A stretch of 64,000 nucleotides of DNA, taken from Marinobacter zhanjiangensis. GTDB lineage: Bacteria; Pseudomonadota; Gammaproteobacteria; Pseudomonadales; Oleiphilaceae. A model generated the notes under the pieces. It saw nothing but the letters and a program-made list of their open reading frames with translations. It searched no databases and was not told where the DNA came from. Made by a program: the position numbers and the translations under genes. The stretch lies in NCBI RefSeq assembly GCF_014651935.1, contig NZ_BMXV01000002.1:496001-560000 (forward strand). Direction: 5' to 3'. Shown here piece by piece: positions 1 through 10,817 of this stretch (its first letter is position 1; each line of letters begins with the position of its first letter).

Positions 1-612
1 CAGGGGGTGATGTTTGATGTGCGTAACCCGCGTACCAATGCGCCGCTCTCAGACTTTACCGTCAAGGGGGAGCTGAACCCGCCGCTGGAGGTGTACTTCA
101 CGGCAGACGACGCGTACGAGATCCGGGACCCGGCCGGCGCAGTGCTTCGGACCGGCACCTACCAGGCCGGCACCAGCAACAAACTGTTCACCGAGGATCC
201 TTCCGACCCGGACTACCGGGGTTTCCAGTTTGAAATCAGCGGTAACCCCAAAGAGGGCGACAGTTTCAACATCAACTACAACTCAAACGGGGTTTCCGAT
301 AACCGTAACGCTGAATTCCTGGCCGGACTTGCCACAAAGAACACCATGAATGAAGGCTCCCAGAGTTTTACCGAGGGCTATGCCGGGCTGGTGGAACAGG
401 TGGGCGTGAAAACCCGTCAGGCACAGCTTGACAGTGATTCCGGCAAGACCCTGCTTGAGCAGTCCACGGAACAGCGGGAGTCCGTATCCGGGGTCAACCT
501 GGATGAGGAAGCCGGCCGCCTGATCCAGTACCAGGCCGCTTACAATGCCTCCGCCAAGGTGATGGGTGTGGCCCAGGAGCTCTTTAACACGCTGCTCGGC
601 ACGTTCCGATAG
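1..612 (+). CDS. flgK: Flagellar hook-associated protein 1 (FlgK), 3' part only
   Basis: The frame is open from base 1, so the gene starts upstream of the window and only about 203 C-terminal residues are seen. FlgK is the first hook-filament junction protein, exported by the flagellar type III apparatus and placed on the hook tip. The C-terminus carries the family's coiled-coil D0/D1 signature (DEEAGRLIQYQAAYNASAKV, then LFNTLLGTFR). The preceding segment has a beta-rich piece (FQFEISGNPKEGDSFNIN) that resembles one in the downstream FlgL (MQFEITGAEAGDQFNIN). flgL follows after 23 bases, so the two are probably co-transcribed. Identification is confident; the start is not visible. Confidence 0.93.
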   Translation, partial: QGVMFDVRNPRTNAPLSDFTVKGELNPPLEVYFTADDAYEIRDPAGAVLRTGTYQAGTSNKLFTEDPSDPDYRGFQFEISGNPKEGDSFNINYNSNGVSDNRNAEFLAGLATKNTMNEGSQSFTEGYAGLVEQVGVKTRQAQLDSDSGKTLLEQSTEQRESVSGVNLDEEAGRLIQYQAAYNASAKVMGVAQELFNTLLGTFR

Positions 613-635
613 CGGGTCAGTTGAGGTGATTTGAC

Positions 636-2195
636 ATGATCAGAATATCTTCACAACAGATCTTTTCCGGTGGCGTCAATCGGTTGCAGGATCTGAACGT
701 CAACCTGAACCAGACCCAGGAACAGATTTCCACCGGCAAGCGGGTCAACAACCCCTCCGACGACCCGGTGGCAGCCGCCCGTATTCTCAAGCTGGATCAG
801 GAAGTAGGGCGCATCGAAACCTACCAGCGCAACGTAGGACTGGCGGAGAACCGGCTGCAGCGAGAAGAGAGCTCCCTGAGCAGCATGGTCGATATTGTCC
901 AGCGGGTCCGGGAACTGACGGTGCAGGCCGGCAGCGGCTCCCTGTCGGCACAGGACCGGCAATCCATTTCCGCCGAACTCAAGCAGCGCCTGGAACAGCT
1001 GGCGTCCCAGGCCAATACCCAGGATAGCTCCGGCTCTTACATCTTCAGCGGTTTCCAGGGGGATTCCCCGGCTTTCGCCAAGAGTGCTGATGGCAAATGG
1101 GTCTATCAGGGCGACGAAGGGCAGCGAAACCTGGAAATCGACGACGGCGTCAACGTGGCCATCAGCGACCATGGCAAGGAGCTGTTCGTCAATGTGCCCA
1201 GTTCGGGGCCGACGTTCTTCACCGAATCCGATCCGGACAATTCCGACTCTGCACGGATCAGTACCGGGGCGGTACTGGATCCTCAGCTGGTGTCTGATGC
1301 GTCCCCCACCGATCTGGCAGTCACAATAGAGGATCTTGGCGGTGGCGCCTTGGGCTATCGGGTTACCGAGCGTGAGAGCGGTACTCCGGTTGTTCCGCCG
1401 GCTGCAGCGGATCCAGCGATCCCCTATGTCAGTGGTGAAAGCATCCGTGTGGATGGGATGCAGTTCGAGATCACCGGGGCCGAGGCGGGCGACCAGTTCA
1501 ACATCAATACCAGCGACAAGCAGTCGGTATTCAGTTCCATCGAGAAGCTTATCTATGGTTTGGACAATCTACCGAAGCAGCCTGATGCAGGAGCTATCAC
1601 CGACTTTAACGCCAACGCGGGTGACTCCCTGAAAATAAACGACGCCACACTGAGTTTTCCGACGGGCGGCGGGATACAGGCGTTGGCCGACAAGATCAAC
1701 GGCAGTGATGATGAATCCCTGGCTGGTATCGAGGCCCGGATTGAGGGAACTGAGTTGAAGCTGATGTCTTCTGGCAAAGAAGTCAGCATCGACGCCACTG
1801 GTTTTAACGGGACTCTGCAGACATCCGGCGCACGGTTCGATGATATCGGCATTACCACCGGTACAGTGGATGCCGGTGCGACCGACACAGCCCGGTTTAT
1901 CAGCTCCCAGGCCACCTACGATCAGTTGATCGCCGACTCCCTGGGTAATCTGGACAACGCCCAGGAGACCATCCTGCGCACCCAGACCGAGATCGGCGGC
2001 CGCCTGAACCAGCTGGAGTCCACCGGGGAGTTCCTGGATAATTCCCAGCTATATGCCAAGGACATCCGCTCACAACTGCAGGACGTGGACTACGCCGAGG
2101 CCATCAGCAACCTGTCGTTCCAGAGCTTTGTGCTGCAGGCGGCCCAGCAGTCGTTTGCGCAAACCTCGCAACTGTCGCTGTTCGATCGTATTTAG
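636..2195 (+). CDS. flgL: Flagellar hook-associated protein 3 (FlgL), enlarged central region
   Basis: This is the second hook-filament junction protein, sitting between FlgK and the flagellin filament. The N-terminus (MIRISSQQIFSGGVNRLQ, then ISTGKRVNNPSDDPVAAARI) and C-terminus (NLSFQSFVLQAAQQSFAQTS, ending LFDRI) are the helical D0/D1 parts shared with flagellin. At 519 residues it is longer than the roughly 300-420 typical of FlgL. The extra length lies in the middle, about residues 175-440, which should form surface-exposed D2/D3-type domains. The start at 636 has a good ribosome site (GAGGTGA at 623-629). It ends the flagellar locus; a tRNA follows. Confidence 0.95.
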   Translation: MIRISSQQIFSGGVNRLQDLNVNLNQTQEQISTGKRVNNPSDDPVAAARILKLDQEVGRIETYQRNVGLAENRLQREESSLSSMVDIVQRVRELTVQAGSGSLSAQDRQSISAELKQRLEQLASQANTQDSSGSYIFSGFQGDSPAFAKSADGKWVYQGDEGQRNLEIDDGVNVAISDHGKELFVNVPSSGPTFFTESDPDNSDSARISTGAVLDPQLVSDASPTDLAVTIEDLGGGALGYRVTERESGTPVVPPAAADPAIPYVSGESIRVDGMQFEITGAEAGDQFNINTSDKQSVFSSIEKLIYGLDNLPKQPDAGAITDFNANAGDSLKINDATLSFPTGGGIQALADKINGSDDESLAGIEARIEGTELKLMSSGKEVSIDATGFNGTLQTSGARFDDIGITTGTVDAGATDTARFISSQATYDQLIADSLGNLDNAQETILRTQTEIGGRLNQLESTGEFLDNSQLYAKDIRSQLQDVDYAEAISNLSFQSFVLQAAQQSFAQTSQLSLFDRI

Positions 2196-2205
2196 GACAC
2201 GGCGG

Positions 2206-2233
2206 TTGCTTTCAGGAAGCTTGTCATTATAAT
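2206..2233 (+). promoter_or_regulatory. Sigma-70-type promoter for tRNA-Leu
   Basis: A perfect -10 hexamer TATAAT (2228-2233) lies 16 bases after a weaker -35, TTGCTT (2206-2211), about 37 bases upstream of the tRNA-Leu 5' end. This is read from the sequence; the transcription start was not measured. Confidence 0.6.
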
Positions 2234-2269
2234 CCGTGGCTCTTTCCGCTCTCGGTAAGAGCCTGAATT

Positions 2270-2356
2270 GGCGGCGTGGTGAAATTGGTAGACACGACGG
2301 ATTCAAAATCCGTTGGGGTAAAACCCGTGGCGGTTCGAGTCCGCCCGCCGCTACCA
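2270..2356 (+). tRNA. tRNA-Leu (anticodon CAA)
   Basis: The cloverleaf is complete, including an encoded CCA at 2354-2356. The acceptor stem pairs GGCGGCG with CGCCGCT (one G-U pair). The anticodon stem ACGGA/TCCGT encloses the loop TTCAAAA, giving anticodon CAA. The long variable arm is typical of a class II leucine tRNA, and the T arm is GGCGG-TTCGAGT-CCGCC. It lies between flgL and queA with its own promoter. Confidence 0.96.
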
Positions 2357-2494
2357 TCTTCTTTCTGATTTCTGGCGCGTTTTCCCCGTTCGCGTCGCCT
2401 GGCCGGCCATCGCCATTGGACCATTCCGGGCCAGCCTGTATAATCCGCGCGATTCTGATGGTTCCTGAAACCCCTGTACCCGAGCATTTCCCGG

Positions 2495-4697
<2,203 letters not shown>

Positions 4698-4746
4698 TCC
4701 GTCATGCGCCCGTATTTCCCGAACAACCGTTAACTGGAGACATCCT

Positions 4747-5109
4747 ATGAAAGCAGTAAAAGCCATGTTGGCCACTCTTCTGGCCGCCGCCACCCCGGGC
4801 GTAGCCTTCGCACAGGAAGGAGGACCGGGCATGGGCGTAATGGGCCAGGTCATTTTCTTCGGTGGTTTCATCCTGATTTTCTATCTGTTGATCTGGCGCC
4901 CGCAGTCCAAGCGCGCCAAAGAGCACAAGGCACTGATGTCCGGCCTGAACAAAGGCGACGAAGTGGTGACCTCCGGCGGCATGGCCGGCCGCATCACTCG
5001 TGTTACAGACGACTTTATCGTGGTTGAAGTGGCTGACAACGTGGAAGTGAAGGTCCAGAAGGTTGCTGTTGCCACGGCCCTGCCCAAAGGCACTCTGAAA
5101 GACATCTGA
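4747..5109 (+). CDS. yajC: Sec translocon accessory subunit YajC
   Basis: YajC is a small inner-membrane protein associated with SecDF-YidC, aiding late steps of Sec export and membrane insertion. The 120-residue product has a hydrophobic N-terminus (to about residue 22), then a main membrane helix around residues 35-52 (GQVIFFGGFILIFYLLIW). The family motif RPQSKRAKEHKALMSGL, GDEVVTSGG and a C-terminal beta domain (ITRVTDDFIVVEVADN) follow. A longer in-frame reading from 4606 overlaps tgt and is not credible. ATG 4747 has a GGAG site (4736-4739) at 7 bases. secD and secF follow in the conserved order. Confidence 0.96.
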   Translation: MKAVKAMLATLLAAATPGVAFAQEGGPGMGVMGQVIFFGGFILIFYLLIWRPQSKRAKEHKALMSGLNKGDEVVTSGGMAGRITRVTDDFIVVEVADNVEVKVQKVAVATALPKGTLKDI

Positions 5110-5169
5110 ACGCACTGACCAGGGAGGCCGTCCCGGTGACGGCCCGAACGCGGTCAAGAAAGGGCTCCT

Positions 5170-7044
5170 ATGCTGAACAAGTATCCGCTTTGGAAAAATC
5201 TGCTGATCCTGGTCGTACTGGCGATCGGCTTCGTCTACGCCTTGCCGAATGTGTTCCCCGATGACTACGCGGTCCAGATCACCGGTGCCCGCAGTGGTAC
5301 CGAGATCGGTCAGGCCACCGTGGAACGGGCCACTAGCGCCCTCGAGGAAGCCGGCATCGCTGTCAAGGGGGTGGACCGGGAAGAGCGTAGTGCGCTGATT
5401 CGTGTTAACAGCTCGGAGGATCAGCTGGAAGCGCGTCCTGTGGTTCAGCAGGCCCTTGGGGATGAGTATCTGGTTGCCCTGAACATGGCAGAATCCACCC
5501 CGGAATGGCTCAAGTCCGTGGGCGCTGGCCCCATGAAGCTTGGCCTGGATCTGCGCGGTGGTGTCCACTTCCTGCTGGAGGTGGATATGGAGACGGCCGT
5601 CACCCAGCGCCTGGAGGCCACCGCCAGCCAGATCAAGGGTGAGCTGCGGGAGGAGCGCATCCGCTACCGCGGCGGTGACGTGTCCGACGATAACCGAATT
5701 CTGATGTCGTTTCGCGCCGAGCAGGACCGTGACGAAGCCTTTGATCTGGTCCGGGACAGCTACAACGAATTCCTGCTGGACGAGCGCACCGAAGGTGACG
5801 ATTTTCTGCTGGAGTTGAGCCTGTCCGACGAGGAGGTCCAGCAGATAGAGGACTACGCCATCGAGCAGAACCTGACCACCATCCGCAACCGGGTCAATGA
5901 GCTGGGTGTGGCGGAACCGCTGGTGCAGCGTCAGGGTTCGGACCGGATCATCGTGGAGCTTCCCGGTGTTCAGGACACGGCCCAGGCCAAGCGGGTGCTG
6001 GGTGCTACCGCCAACCTGGAGTTCCGCCTGGCGGCCCGTCAGGATGCGCCGGAGTCGGCCACGGAAACCTATCCCTTCCGGGATGAGCCGGATCGCACAG
6101 CCCGCCTGGAGCGGGACGTTATCGTTACCGGTGAGAATGTGGCCAATGCCAGCCAGAGCTTTGACGAAAACGGCATGCCCCAGGTCAATATCACCCTGGA
6201 CGGCGTTGGTGGCGACCTGATGACCCGTGCCACCCGCAATGCCGTTCAGCGCAGCATGGCGGTGCTGTTCATCGAGTTCCGTACGGAAACCGAGCAGGAG
6301 ACCGTGGACGGTGAGGTGGTCACCCGTGAGGAGCGGGTGGTAGAGCGCAGTATTATTTCCCTGGCGACCATCCAGTCCACGCTGGGTTCCAGCTTCCGTA
6401 TTACCGGGCTGGATTCCATCCACGAAGCTTCCGAGCTGGCCCTGTTGCTGCGGGCCGGCGCACTGGCCGCGCCCATGTATTTCGTGCAGGAGCGCACCAT
6501 CGGGCCAAGCCTCGGGCAACAGAACATTGATGCCGGCTTCATGTCGGTGGTGGTCGGTTTCATCCTGGTGCTGCTGTTCATGGCCGTCTTCTACCGGGCG
6601 TTCGGCCTGATGGCGAATGTGGCCCTGACCCTGAACCTGATGCTGTTGCTGGCCTGCATGTCGATCATTTCCGCCACCCTGACGTTGCCGGGTATCGCCG
6701 GTATCGTATTGACCGTGGGCATGGCGGTGGACGCAAACGTACTGATCTTCGAACGCATCCGTGAAGAATTGCGGGAGGGTGTGTCGCCACAGCTGGCGAT
6801 CAACGCTGGTTATTCCCGGGCATTCGTGTCGATTGTGGACGCCAATATCACCACCTTCCTGGTGGCGATCATTCTGTTTGCCATGGGTTCCGGCCCGGTG
6901 AAAGGCTTCGCGGTGACGCTCAGCATCGGCATTGTGACGTCACTGTTTACCGCTCTGGTGGTCAGCCGCGCCATGGTTAATGCAATTTACGGAGGCCGGA
7001 AGGTCGAAAAACTCTCGATCGGAGGCAAGCTGGCCCATGACTGA
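5170..7044 (+). CDS. secD: Protein translocase subunit SecD
   Basis: SecD and SecF form an RND-type complex that uses proton motive force to pull exported proteins out of SecYEG on the periplasmic side. The 624-residue protein begins with an N-terminal membrane helix (about residues 10-27). A large periplasmic region follows, including LGLDLRGGVHFLLEVDM near residue 120 and NELGVAEPLVQRQGSDRIIV near 245. Five more helices occupy about residues 455-615, with the RND motif GMAVDANVLIFERIREEL near 520. The ATG at 5170 is supported by the conserved MLNKYPLWKNLLI start. The stop overlaps secF by 8 bases. Confidence 0.97.
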   Translation: MLNKYPLWKNLLILVVLAIGFVYALPNVFPDDYAVQITGARSGTEIGQATVERATSALEEAGIAVKGVDREERSALIRVNSSEDQLEARPVVQQALGDEYLVALNMAESTPEWLKSVGAGPMKLGLDLRGGVHFLLEVDMETAVTQRLEATASQIKGELREERIRYRGGDVSDDNRILMSFRAEQDRDEAFDLVRDSYNEFLLDERTEGDDFLLELSLSDEEVQQIEDYAIEQNLTTIRNRVNELGVAEPLVQRQGSDRIIVELPGVQDTAQAKRVLGATANLEFRLAARQDAPESATETYPFRDEPDRTARLERDVIVTGENVANASQSFDENGMPQVNITLDGVGGDLMTRATRNAVQRSMAVLFIEFRTETEQETVDGEVVTREERVVERSIISLATIQSTLGSSFRITGLDSIHEASELALLLRAGALAAPMYFVQERTIGPSLGQQNIDAGFMSVVVGFILVLLFMAVFYRAFGLMANVALTLNLMLLLACMSIISATLTLPGIAGIVLTVGMAVDANVLIFERIREELREGVSPQLAINAGYSRAFVSIVDANITTFLVAIILFAMGSGPVKGFAVTLSIGIVTSLFTALVVSRAMVNAIYGGRKVEKLSIGGKLAHD

Positions 7045-7999
7045 TACCCCTGGAAAAGCAATTGATTTCATGGGGCTGCGCAAGGTATTTGCAGTAGTCT
7101 CTGTGGTTCTGGTTCTGGTATCCGCGGTGCTTATCGGTGTTCGTGGCCTCAACTTCGGTCTCGATTTTACCGGCGGCACCTCGGTAGAGCTTGAATATAC
7201 CGAGGCCCCGGAACTGGACGACGTGCGCTCGATACTGTCCGACGCGGGCTATACTAACTACGTGGTCCAGAACTTCGGGTCTGACACCCTGGTGCTGATC
7301 CGCATGCAGGAGGCCGGCGACGACCAGTTGGGGCTTCGCATTCTGGCGGATATCGAGCAGCGTACCGACAGTGACGTCACGCTGGTAAGCTCCGAATTCG
7401 TGGGCTCCCAGGTGGGCGACGAGCTGAAGGAGGACAGTGGTCTTGGCATGTTACTGGCGCTGGCCGTGGTGCTCATTTACGTGGGCATGCGCTTCCAGTT
7501 CAAGTTCGGTATCGCCTCGGTCATTCCGCTGGCCCACGATGTGATCATTGTGCTGGGCCTGTTCGCACTGTTCCAGTGGACTTTCGATCTGACCGTGCTG
7601 GCAGCGTTGCTGGCGGTGATCGGTTACTCCCTGAACGACACCATTGTGATCATGGACCGTATCCGCGAGAACTTCCGCAAGCTGCGCGTCGATGATCCCG
7701 AGGAAACCATTAATCAGTCGATCCAGGAAACCATCAACCGGACCATCAACACGTCCTTGACCACTTTGCTGGTATTGATGGCCCTGTACTTCCTGGGGGG
7801 CGAGGCTATCAACAACTTTGCCATCACTCTGGCGATCGGTGTGGTGGTCGGTACCTACTCGTCCATTTACGTGGCGGCAAACATGCTGATCACCCTGGGC
7901 GTTACCCGGGCTGACATGGTGATACCGCCCAAGGAAGGTGTGGCCGGTGAGCAGGCGGAGGAGGAAGAAGAGCCTCCCGAGTGGCTCAACCGTATGTGA
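7037..7999 (+). CDS. secF: Protein translocase subunit SecF
   Basis: This is the partner of SecD. The 320-residue protein has the SecF signature FGLDFTGGTSVELEY near residue 37. Its first membrane helix is at about residues 15-33, followed by a short periplasmic domain and a C-terminal group of five helices. The motif VIGYSLNDTIVIMDRIREN lies near residue 195. A longer frame from 6980 lies inside secD. ATG 7037 overlaps the secD stop by 8 bases, as expected for coupled translation, and gives the canonical MTDTPGKAIDFMGLRK start. The acidic C-tail is EQAEEEEEPPEWLNRM. The operon ends here at a strong hairpin terminator. Confidence 0.97.
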   Translation: MTDTPGKAIDFMGLRKVFAVVSVVLVLVSAVLIGVRGLNFGLDFTGGTSVELEYTEAPELDDVRSILSDAGYTNYVVQNFGSDTLVLIRMQEAGDDQLGLRILADIEQRTDSDVTLVSSEFVGSQVGDELKEDSGLGMLLALAVVLIYVGMRFQFKFGIASVIPLAHDVIIVLGLFALFQWTFDLTVLAALLAVIGYSLNDTIVIMDRIRENFRKLRVDDPEETINQSIQETINRTINTSLTTLLVLMALYFLGGEAINNFAITLAIGVVVGTYSSIYVAANMLITLGVTRADMVIPPKEGVAGEQAEEEEEPPEWLNRM

Positions 8000-8017
8000 C
8001 TGCCGGCCACATGGCGC

Positions 8018-8056
8018 AAAAAAAGCCGGGTATGGAAAGTCCAGCCCGGCTTTTTT
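8018..8056. terminator. Bidirectional rho-independent terminator between secF and suhB
   Basis: AAAAAAGCCGGG (8019-8030) pairs with CCCGGCTTTTTT (8045-8056) around a 14-base loop. The A/T runs on both sides let it serve both convergent genes. Confidence 0.9.
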
Positions 8057-8100
8057 GTGTCTGCCCGAACGTTGCCAGACAGTCTTACGATTACTGGCGA

Positions 8101-8901
8101 TCAGCGTGGCAGGCGGGCCTGGAAGGGATGCAGCGTGCGCAGCACTTCCCGCATCAGCTTCGGGTTGGCGATGGCCAGCTGACGGGACTCCGCGCTTGCC
8201 GGGTTGCCGGAAAAATCGCTGCTCAGTACGCCGGCCTCATTGGCCAGGGCGAGGCCGATATCCCGGTCTTCCGGTGTCGGGCGGAACAGCACCATGGCAT
8301 CCAGGTGCCCGGCAGCCAGACGCGCGAGATCCAGCACGCTGCAGCCGGTGCTGCGAACCTGACTTGACTGGCTGGCCAGTTGAGCCGACAGCTCACCCCA
8401 GACCAGCGGGTCTTCCGCGCCCCGTGCCTGATCGAGGAGATTGGAGGCTACCACGGCTTCGCTCAGGTGCTTGATCTCGCTGGCGCGCATGCGTCGGCTG
8501 TTGAGCACTGCCCCGCGGCCACGGCTGGCGGAGTATTCCTCGCCGGTGACCGGGTTGATCAGCAGCAGGTTTTCAGTGCGGCCATCCTTTTTCTGGACCA
8601 GTGCTACCACGAACTCGGGAATGCCCCGCATCAGGTTATCGCCACCCAGCACGGGGAAGATGTGCCAGCTCAGGCTATGACCATCCGGGCTGCCATCGTC
8701 AGCGGGGGCGATGTAGTGATCCTTGTAGGCCTTCTGCAGTTGCTCGGCGAAGTTCTCGTAGATCTTGCCGGTTACACGATCCAGCTGGCGTTGCCGCTCA
8801 CCGGGCTCGTTGCCGGCGATATCCTGGCGTTCAAAGTGGGCTTTCAGATAATCGGCACCCTGGCGCGCGACGCGCAGGGCCATTTTTATGGCTGGTTGCA
8901 T
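8101..8901 (-). CDS. suhB: SuhB / inositol-monophosphatase-fold protein with a degenerate active site
   Basis: The gene is recognised by overall pattern and by its place beside trmJ and the isc genes, as in E. coli. The 266-residue length fits. Fold landmarks remain: MQPAIKMALRVARQGADYL at the start, SASRGRGAVLN near residue 125, RSTGCSVLDLARLAAGHLDA near 183 and NEAGVLSSDFSG near 221. Most catalytic metal ligands are gone. The family motif DPLDGT reads FPVLGG (residues 82-87), and the TEESG region reads PADDG (66-70) with the key Glu replaced by Ala. WDxAAG is PEDRDIG, keeping one Asp. Phosphatase activity is therefore doubtful. E. coli SuhB also acts with Nus factors in ribosomal RNA antitermination without needing catalysis, and this may be its remaining role. 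That last point is inference. Confidence 0.82.
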   Translation of the reverse strand: MQPAIKMALRVARQGADYLKAHFERQDIAGNEPGERQRQLDRVTGKIYENFAEQLQKAYKDHYIAPADDGSPDGHSLSWHIFPVLGGDNLMRGIPEFVVALVQKKDGRTENLLLINPVTGEEYSASRGRGAVLNSRRMRASEIKHLSEAVVASNLLDQARGAEDPLVWGELSAQLASQSSQVRSTGCSVLDLARLAAGHLDAMVLFRPTPEDRDIGLALANEAGVLSSDFSGNPASAESRQLAIANPKLMREVLRTLHPFQARLPR

Positions 8902-9112
8902 CGGACTCTTCAGTATCTGGAGTGATCAAAGGCGCGATCATAGCAAATCGTGGGGGTGCCTTAAACGTTTTTCCGCTCCGTAAAGACCGGCATGGCGGGC
9001 ACTCCGGGTGCGGCCGGCCGGAAGCGTGGGTATAAACCGGCACCCAAATGCGGGTCCAGTCTGGTAATATATTGGGCCTTTTCGTTCACTCTGTTGCCGG
9101 ATCCAGACCGCT

Positions 9113-9958
9113 ATGCACAAACCCGCACTCCCCAGTACCTTTGATTTGCCGGCCCGGGATTATGTCCGGGTAGTGATGGTGGAACCGTCCCACTCCGGGA
9201 ATATCGGTGCGGTGGCCCGCGGGATGAAGAATATGGGGCTCGGCAACCTGTGGCTGGTCAATCCCCGGTCCTTTCCCGACGAGACCTCCTACGCCCGTTC
9301 GGCCGGCGCCTCGGATGTTCTTGACCGCGCCCGCGTGGTGTCCGGTCTCGACGAGGCGATCGAGGATTGCGTACTGGTCATGGGCACCAGTGCCCGCGGG
9401 CGCAAGGTACCCTGGCCGGTGATGTCGCCCACCGACGCCGCGCGGCAGGTGGGTGACTATCATGGCAAGGGTGAAGTGGCGCTGGTATTCGGCCGCGAGA
9501 ATAACGGCCTGAGCAACGAAGAGTTGCAACGCTGCCATGTTCACATACACATTCCTACCAACCCGGACTACAGTTCTCTCAACGTGGCCATGGCGGTTCA
9601 GGTAATGTGCTACGAGATCCGCATGGAATACCTGCGGGGTCTTGAAAACAGCGCCGACAATCCGCAACTCAAGTCTATCAACTCGCCCGAGGATCCGGGC
9701 TGGGATGTGCCGCCGGCAACCGTGGCGGAACTGGAAGGGTTTTTCAGTCACCTGGAAGACACTCTCGCCGGCATCGATTTCCATCGCCGGGATAATCCCC
9801 GCCAGCTGATGACCCGGCTGCGCCGCCTTTACCAGCGGGCCCGTCCGGACCAGATGGAAATCAACATCCTGCGAGGGATTCTCACCGCCGTCCAGAAATC
9901 GGCTTCCGAACAGAGTGCGGGCGCCGGCTCAAGAAAACAGGACCAGACAGATGTTTGA
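9113..9958 (+). CDS. trmJ: tRNA (cytidine/uridine-32-2'-O)-methyltransferase TrmJ
   Basis: TrmJ is a SPOUT-class methyltransferase that 2'-O-methylates nucleotide 32 of several tRNAs using S-adenosylmethionine. The 281-residue protein has the trefoil-knot motifs: [20 protein letters not shown] near residue 20, [16 protein letters not shown] near 122 and [17 protein letters not shown] near 146. A C-terminal helical extension ([14 protein letters not shown] onward) is typical of bacterial TrmJ. It is divergent from suhB and overlaps the start of cysE by 8 bases, so the two are coupled. Confidence 0.95.
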   Translation: MHKPALPSTFDLPARDYVRVVMVEPSHSGNIGAVARGMKNMGLGNLWLVNPRSFPDETSYARSAGASDVLDRARVVSGLDEAIEDCVLVMGTSARGRKVPWPVMSPTDAARQVGDYHGKGEVALVFGRENNGLSNEELQRCHVHIHIPTNPDYSSLNVAMAVQVMCYEIRMEYLRGLENSADNPQLKSINSPEDPGWDVPPATVAELEGFFSHLEDTLAGIDFHRRDNPRQLMTRLRRLYQRARPDQMEINILRGILTAVQKSASEQSAGAGSRKQDQTDV

Positions 9959-10733
9959 GCGAATCAGAGAAGACATCGGCAGTGTGTTCCATCGCGATCC
10001 GGCTGCCAGGAACACATTTGAGGTTCTGACCAACTACCCGGGGCTGCATGCGTTGCTGCTGCACCGGCTGGCCCACCGGATCTGGAAGGCAGGCTTCAAG
10101 TGGCTGGCGCGAAGTATTTCCACATTCTCCCGCTGGCTGACCGGCATCGAGATCCACCCGGGGGCCACCATTGGCCGGCGTTTCTTTATTGATCACGGTA
10201 TGGGGGTGGTGATCGGGGAGACCACCATTATCGGTGACGACGTTACGCTCTATCAGGGGGTCACCCTCGGTGGAACCAGCTGGAACAAGGGCAAGCGCCA
10301 CCCCACCATCGGCGATGGCGTGGTGGTCGGTGCCGGCGCCAAGATCCTCGGCCCCTTTGATGTGGGCGCAGGGGCCAAGGTCGGCTCCAACTCGGTGATC
10401 ACCAAGGCGGTGCCGGCGGGCGCGACGGTCGTGGGTATTCCGGGGCGGGTGGTAGTCAAGCACAAGGAGAGCGACGGCCGCCGCAAGGAGATGGAGGAGC
10501 GCATGGGTTTCGATGCCTATGGTGTTACCGAGGAAATGCCGGACCCGGTTGCCCGTGCTATGCGTAGTTTGCTGGATCACATGCACGCGGTGGACGAGCG
10601 GATCGAGAAAATGTGCACGGCCATTCGCAAGGTTAACCAGGATTACGTAGACAACGGCGAGCTGCCACCGCTGGATACAGAAGAGTTCGATTGTGTGCGG
10701 GATGATTCCGACGAAACGGCGGAAAGCCGCTGA
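9951..10733 (+). CDS. cysE: Serine O-acetyltransferase (CysE)
   Basis: CysE transfers acetyl from acetyl-CoA to L-serine, giving O-acetylserine for cysteine synthesis. The 260-residue protein has the short helical N-terminus and a left-handed beta-helix of hexapeptide repeats (about residues 65-165): [21 protein letters not shown] with the catalytic His-Asp pair, [20 protein letters not shown], then [23 protein letters not shown] 9951 overlaps trmJ, and earlier in-frame codons lie inside trmJ. A cysE copy ahead of iscR-iscS is known from Azotobacter-type isc loci and fits cysteine supply to the IscS desulfurase. The C-terminal tail (about residues 180-260) is charged and probably flexible. 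Confidence 0.95.
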   Translation: MFERIREDIGSVFHRDPAARNTFEVLTNYPGLHALLLHRLAHRIWKAGFKWLARSISTFSRWLTGIEIHPGATIGRRFFIDHGMGVVIGETTIIGDDVTLYQGVTLGGTSWNKGKRHPTIGDGVVVGAGAKILGPFDVGAGAKVGSNSVITKAVPAGATVVGIPGRVVVKHKESDGRRKEMEERMGFDAYGVTEEMPDPVARAMRSLLDHMHAVDERIEKMCTAIRKVNQDYVDNGELPPLDTEEFDCVRDDSDETAESR

Positions 10734-10750
10734 AATCACGATCAGAACGG

Positions 10751-10784
10751 AATACTTGACCAAAAAAGTGGGTCAATTCATACT
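10751..10784 (+). promoter_or_regulatory. iscR promoter with probable IscR type 1 site
   Basis: The promoter is TTGACC (10756-10761), a 17-base spacer and CATACT (10779-10784). The stretch from ATACTTGACCAA (10752) resembles the left part of the E. coli IscR type 1 operator overlapping the iscR -35. The promoter is read directly; the operator assignment is by resemblance from memory. If right, [2Fe-2S]-IscR represses its own operon. Confidence 0.55.
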
Positions 10785-10817
10785 CAGTGGTTGAATTTCT
10801 CAGCCGGGGCTATCGTT

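Noticed and set aside
4702-6519. About 605-codon open frame antisense to yajC-secD
   Set aside because: Same codon-bias artefact; it crosses two well-supported genes and a gap.
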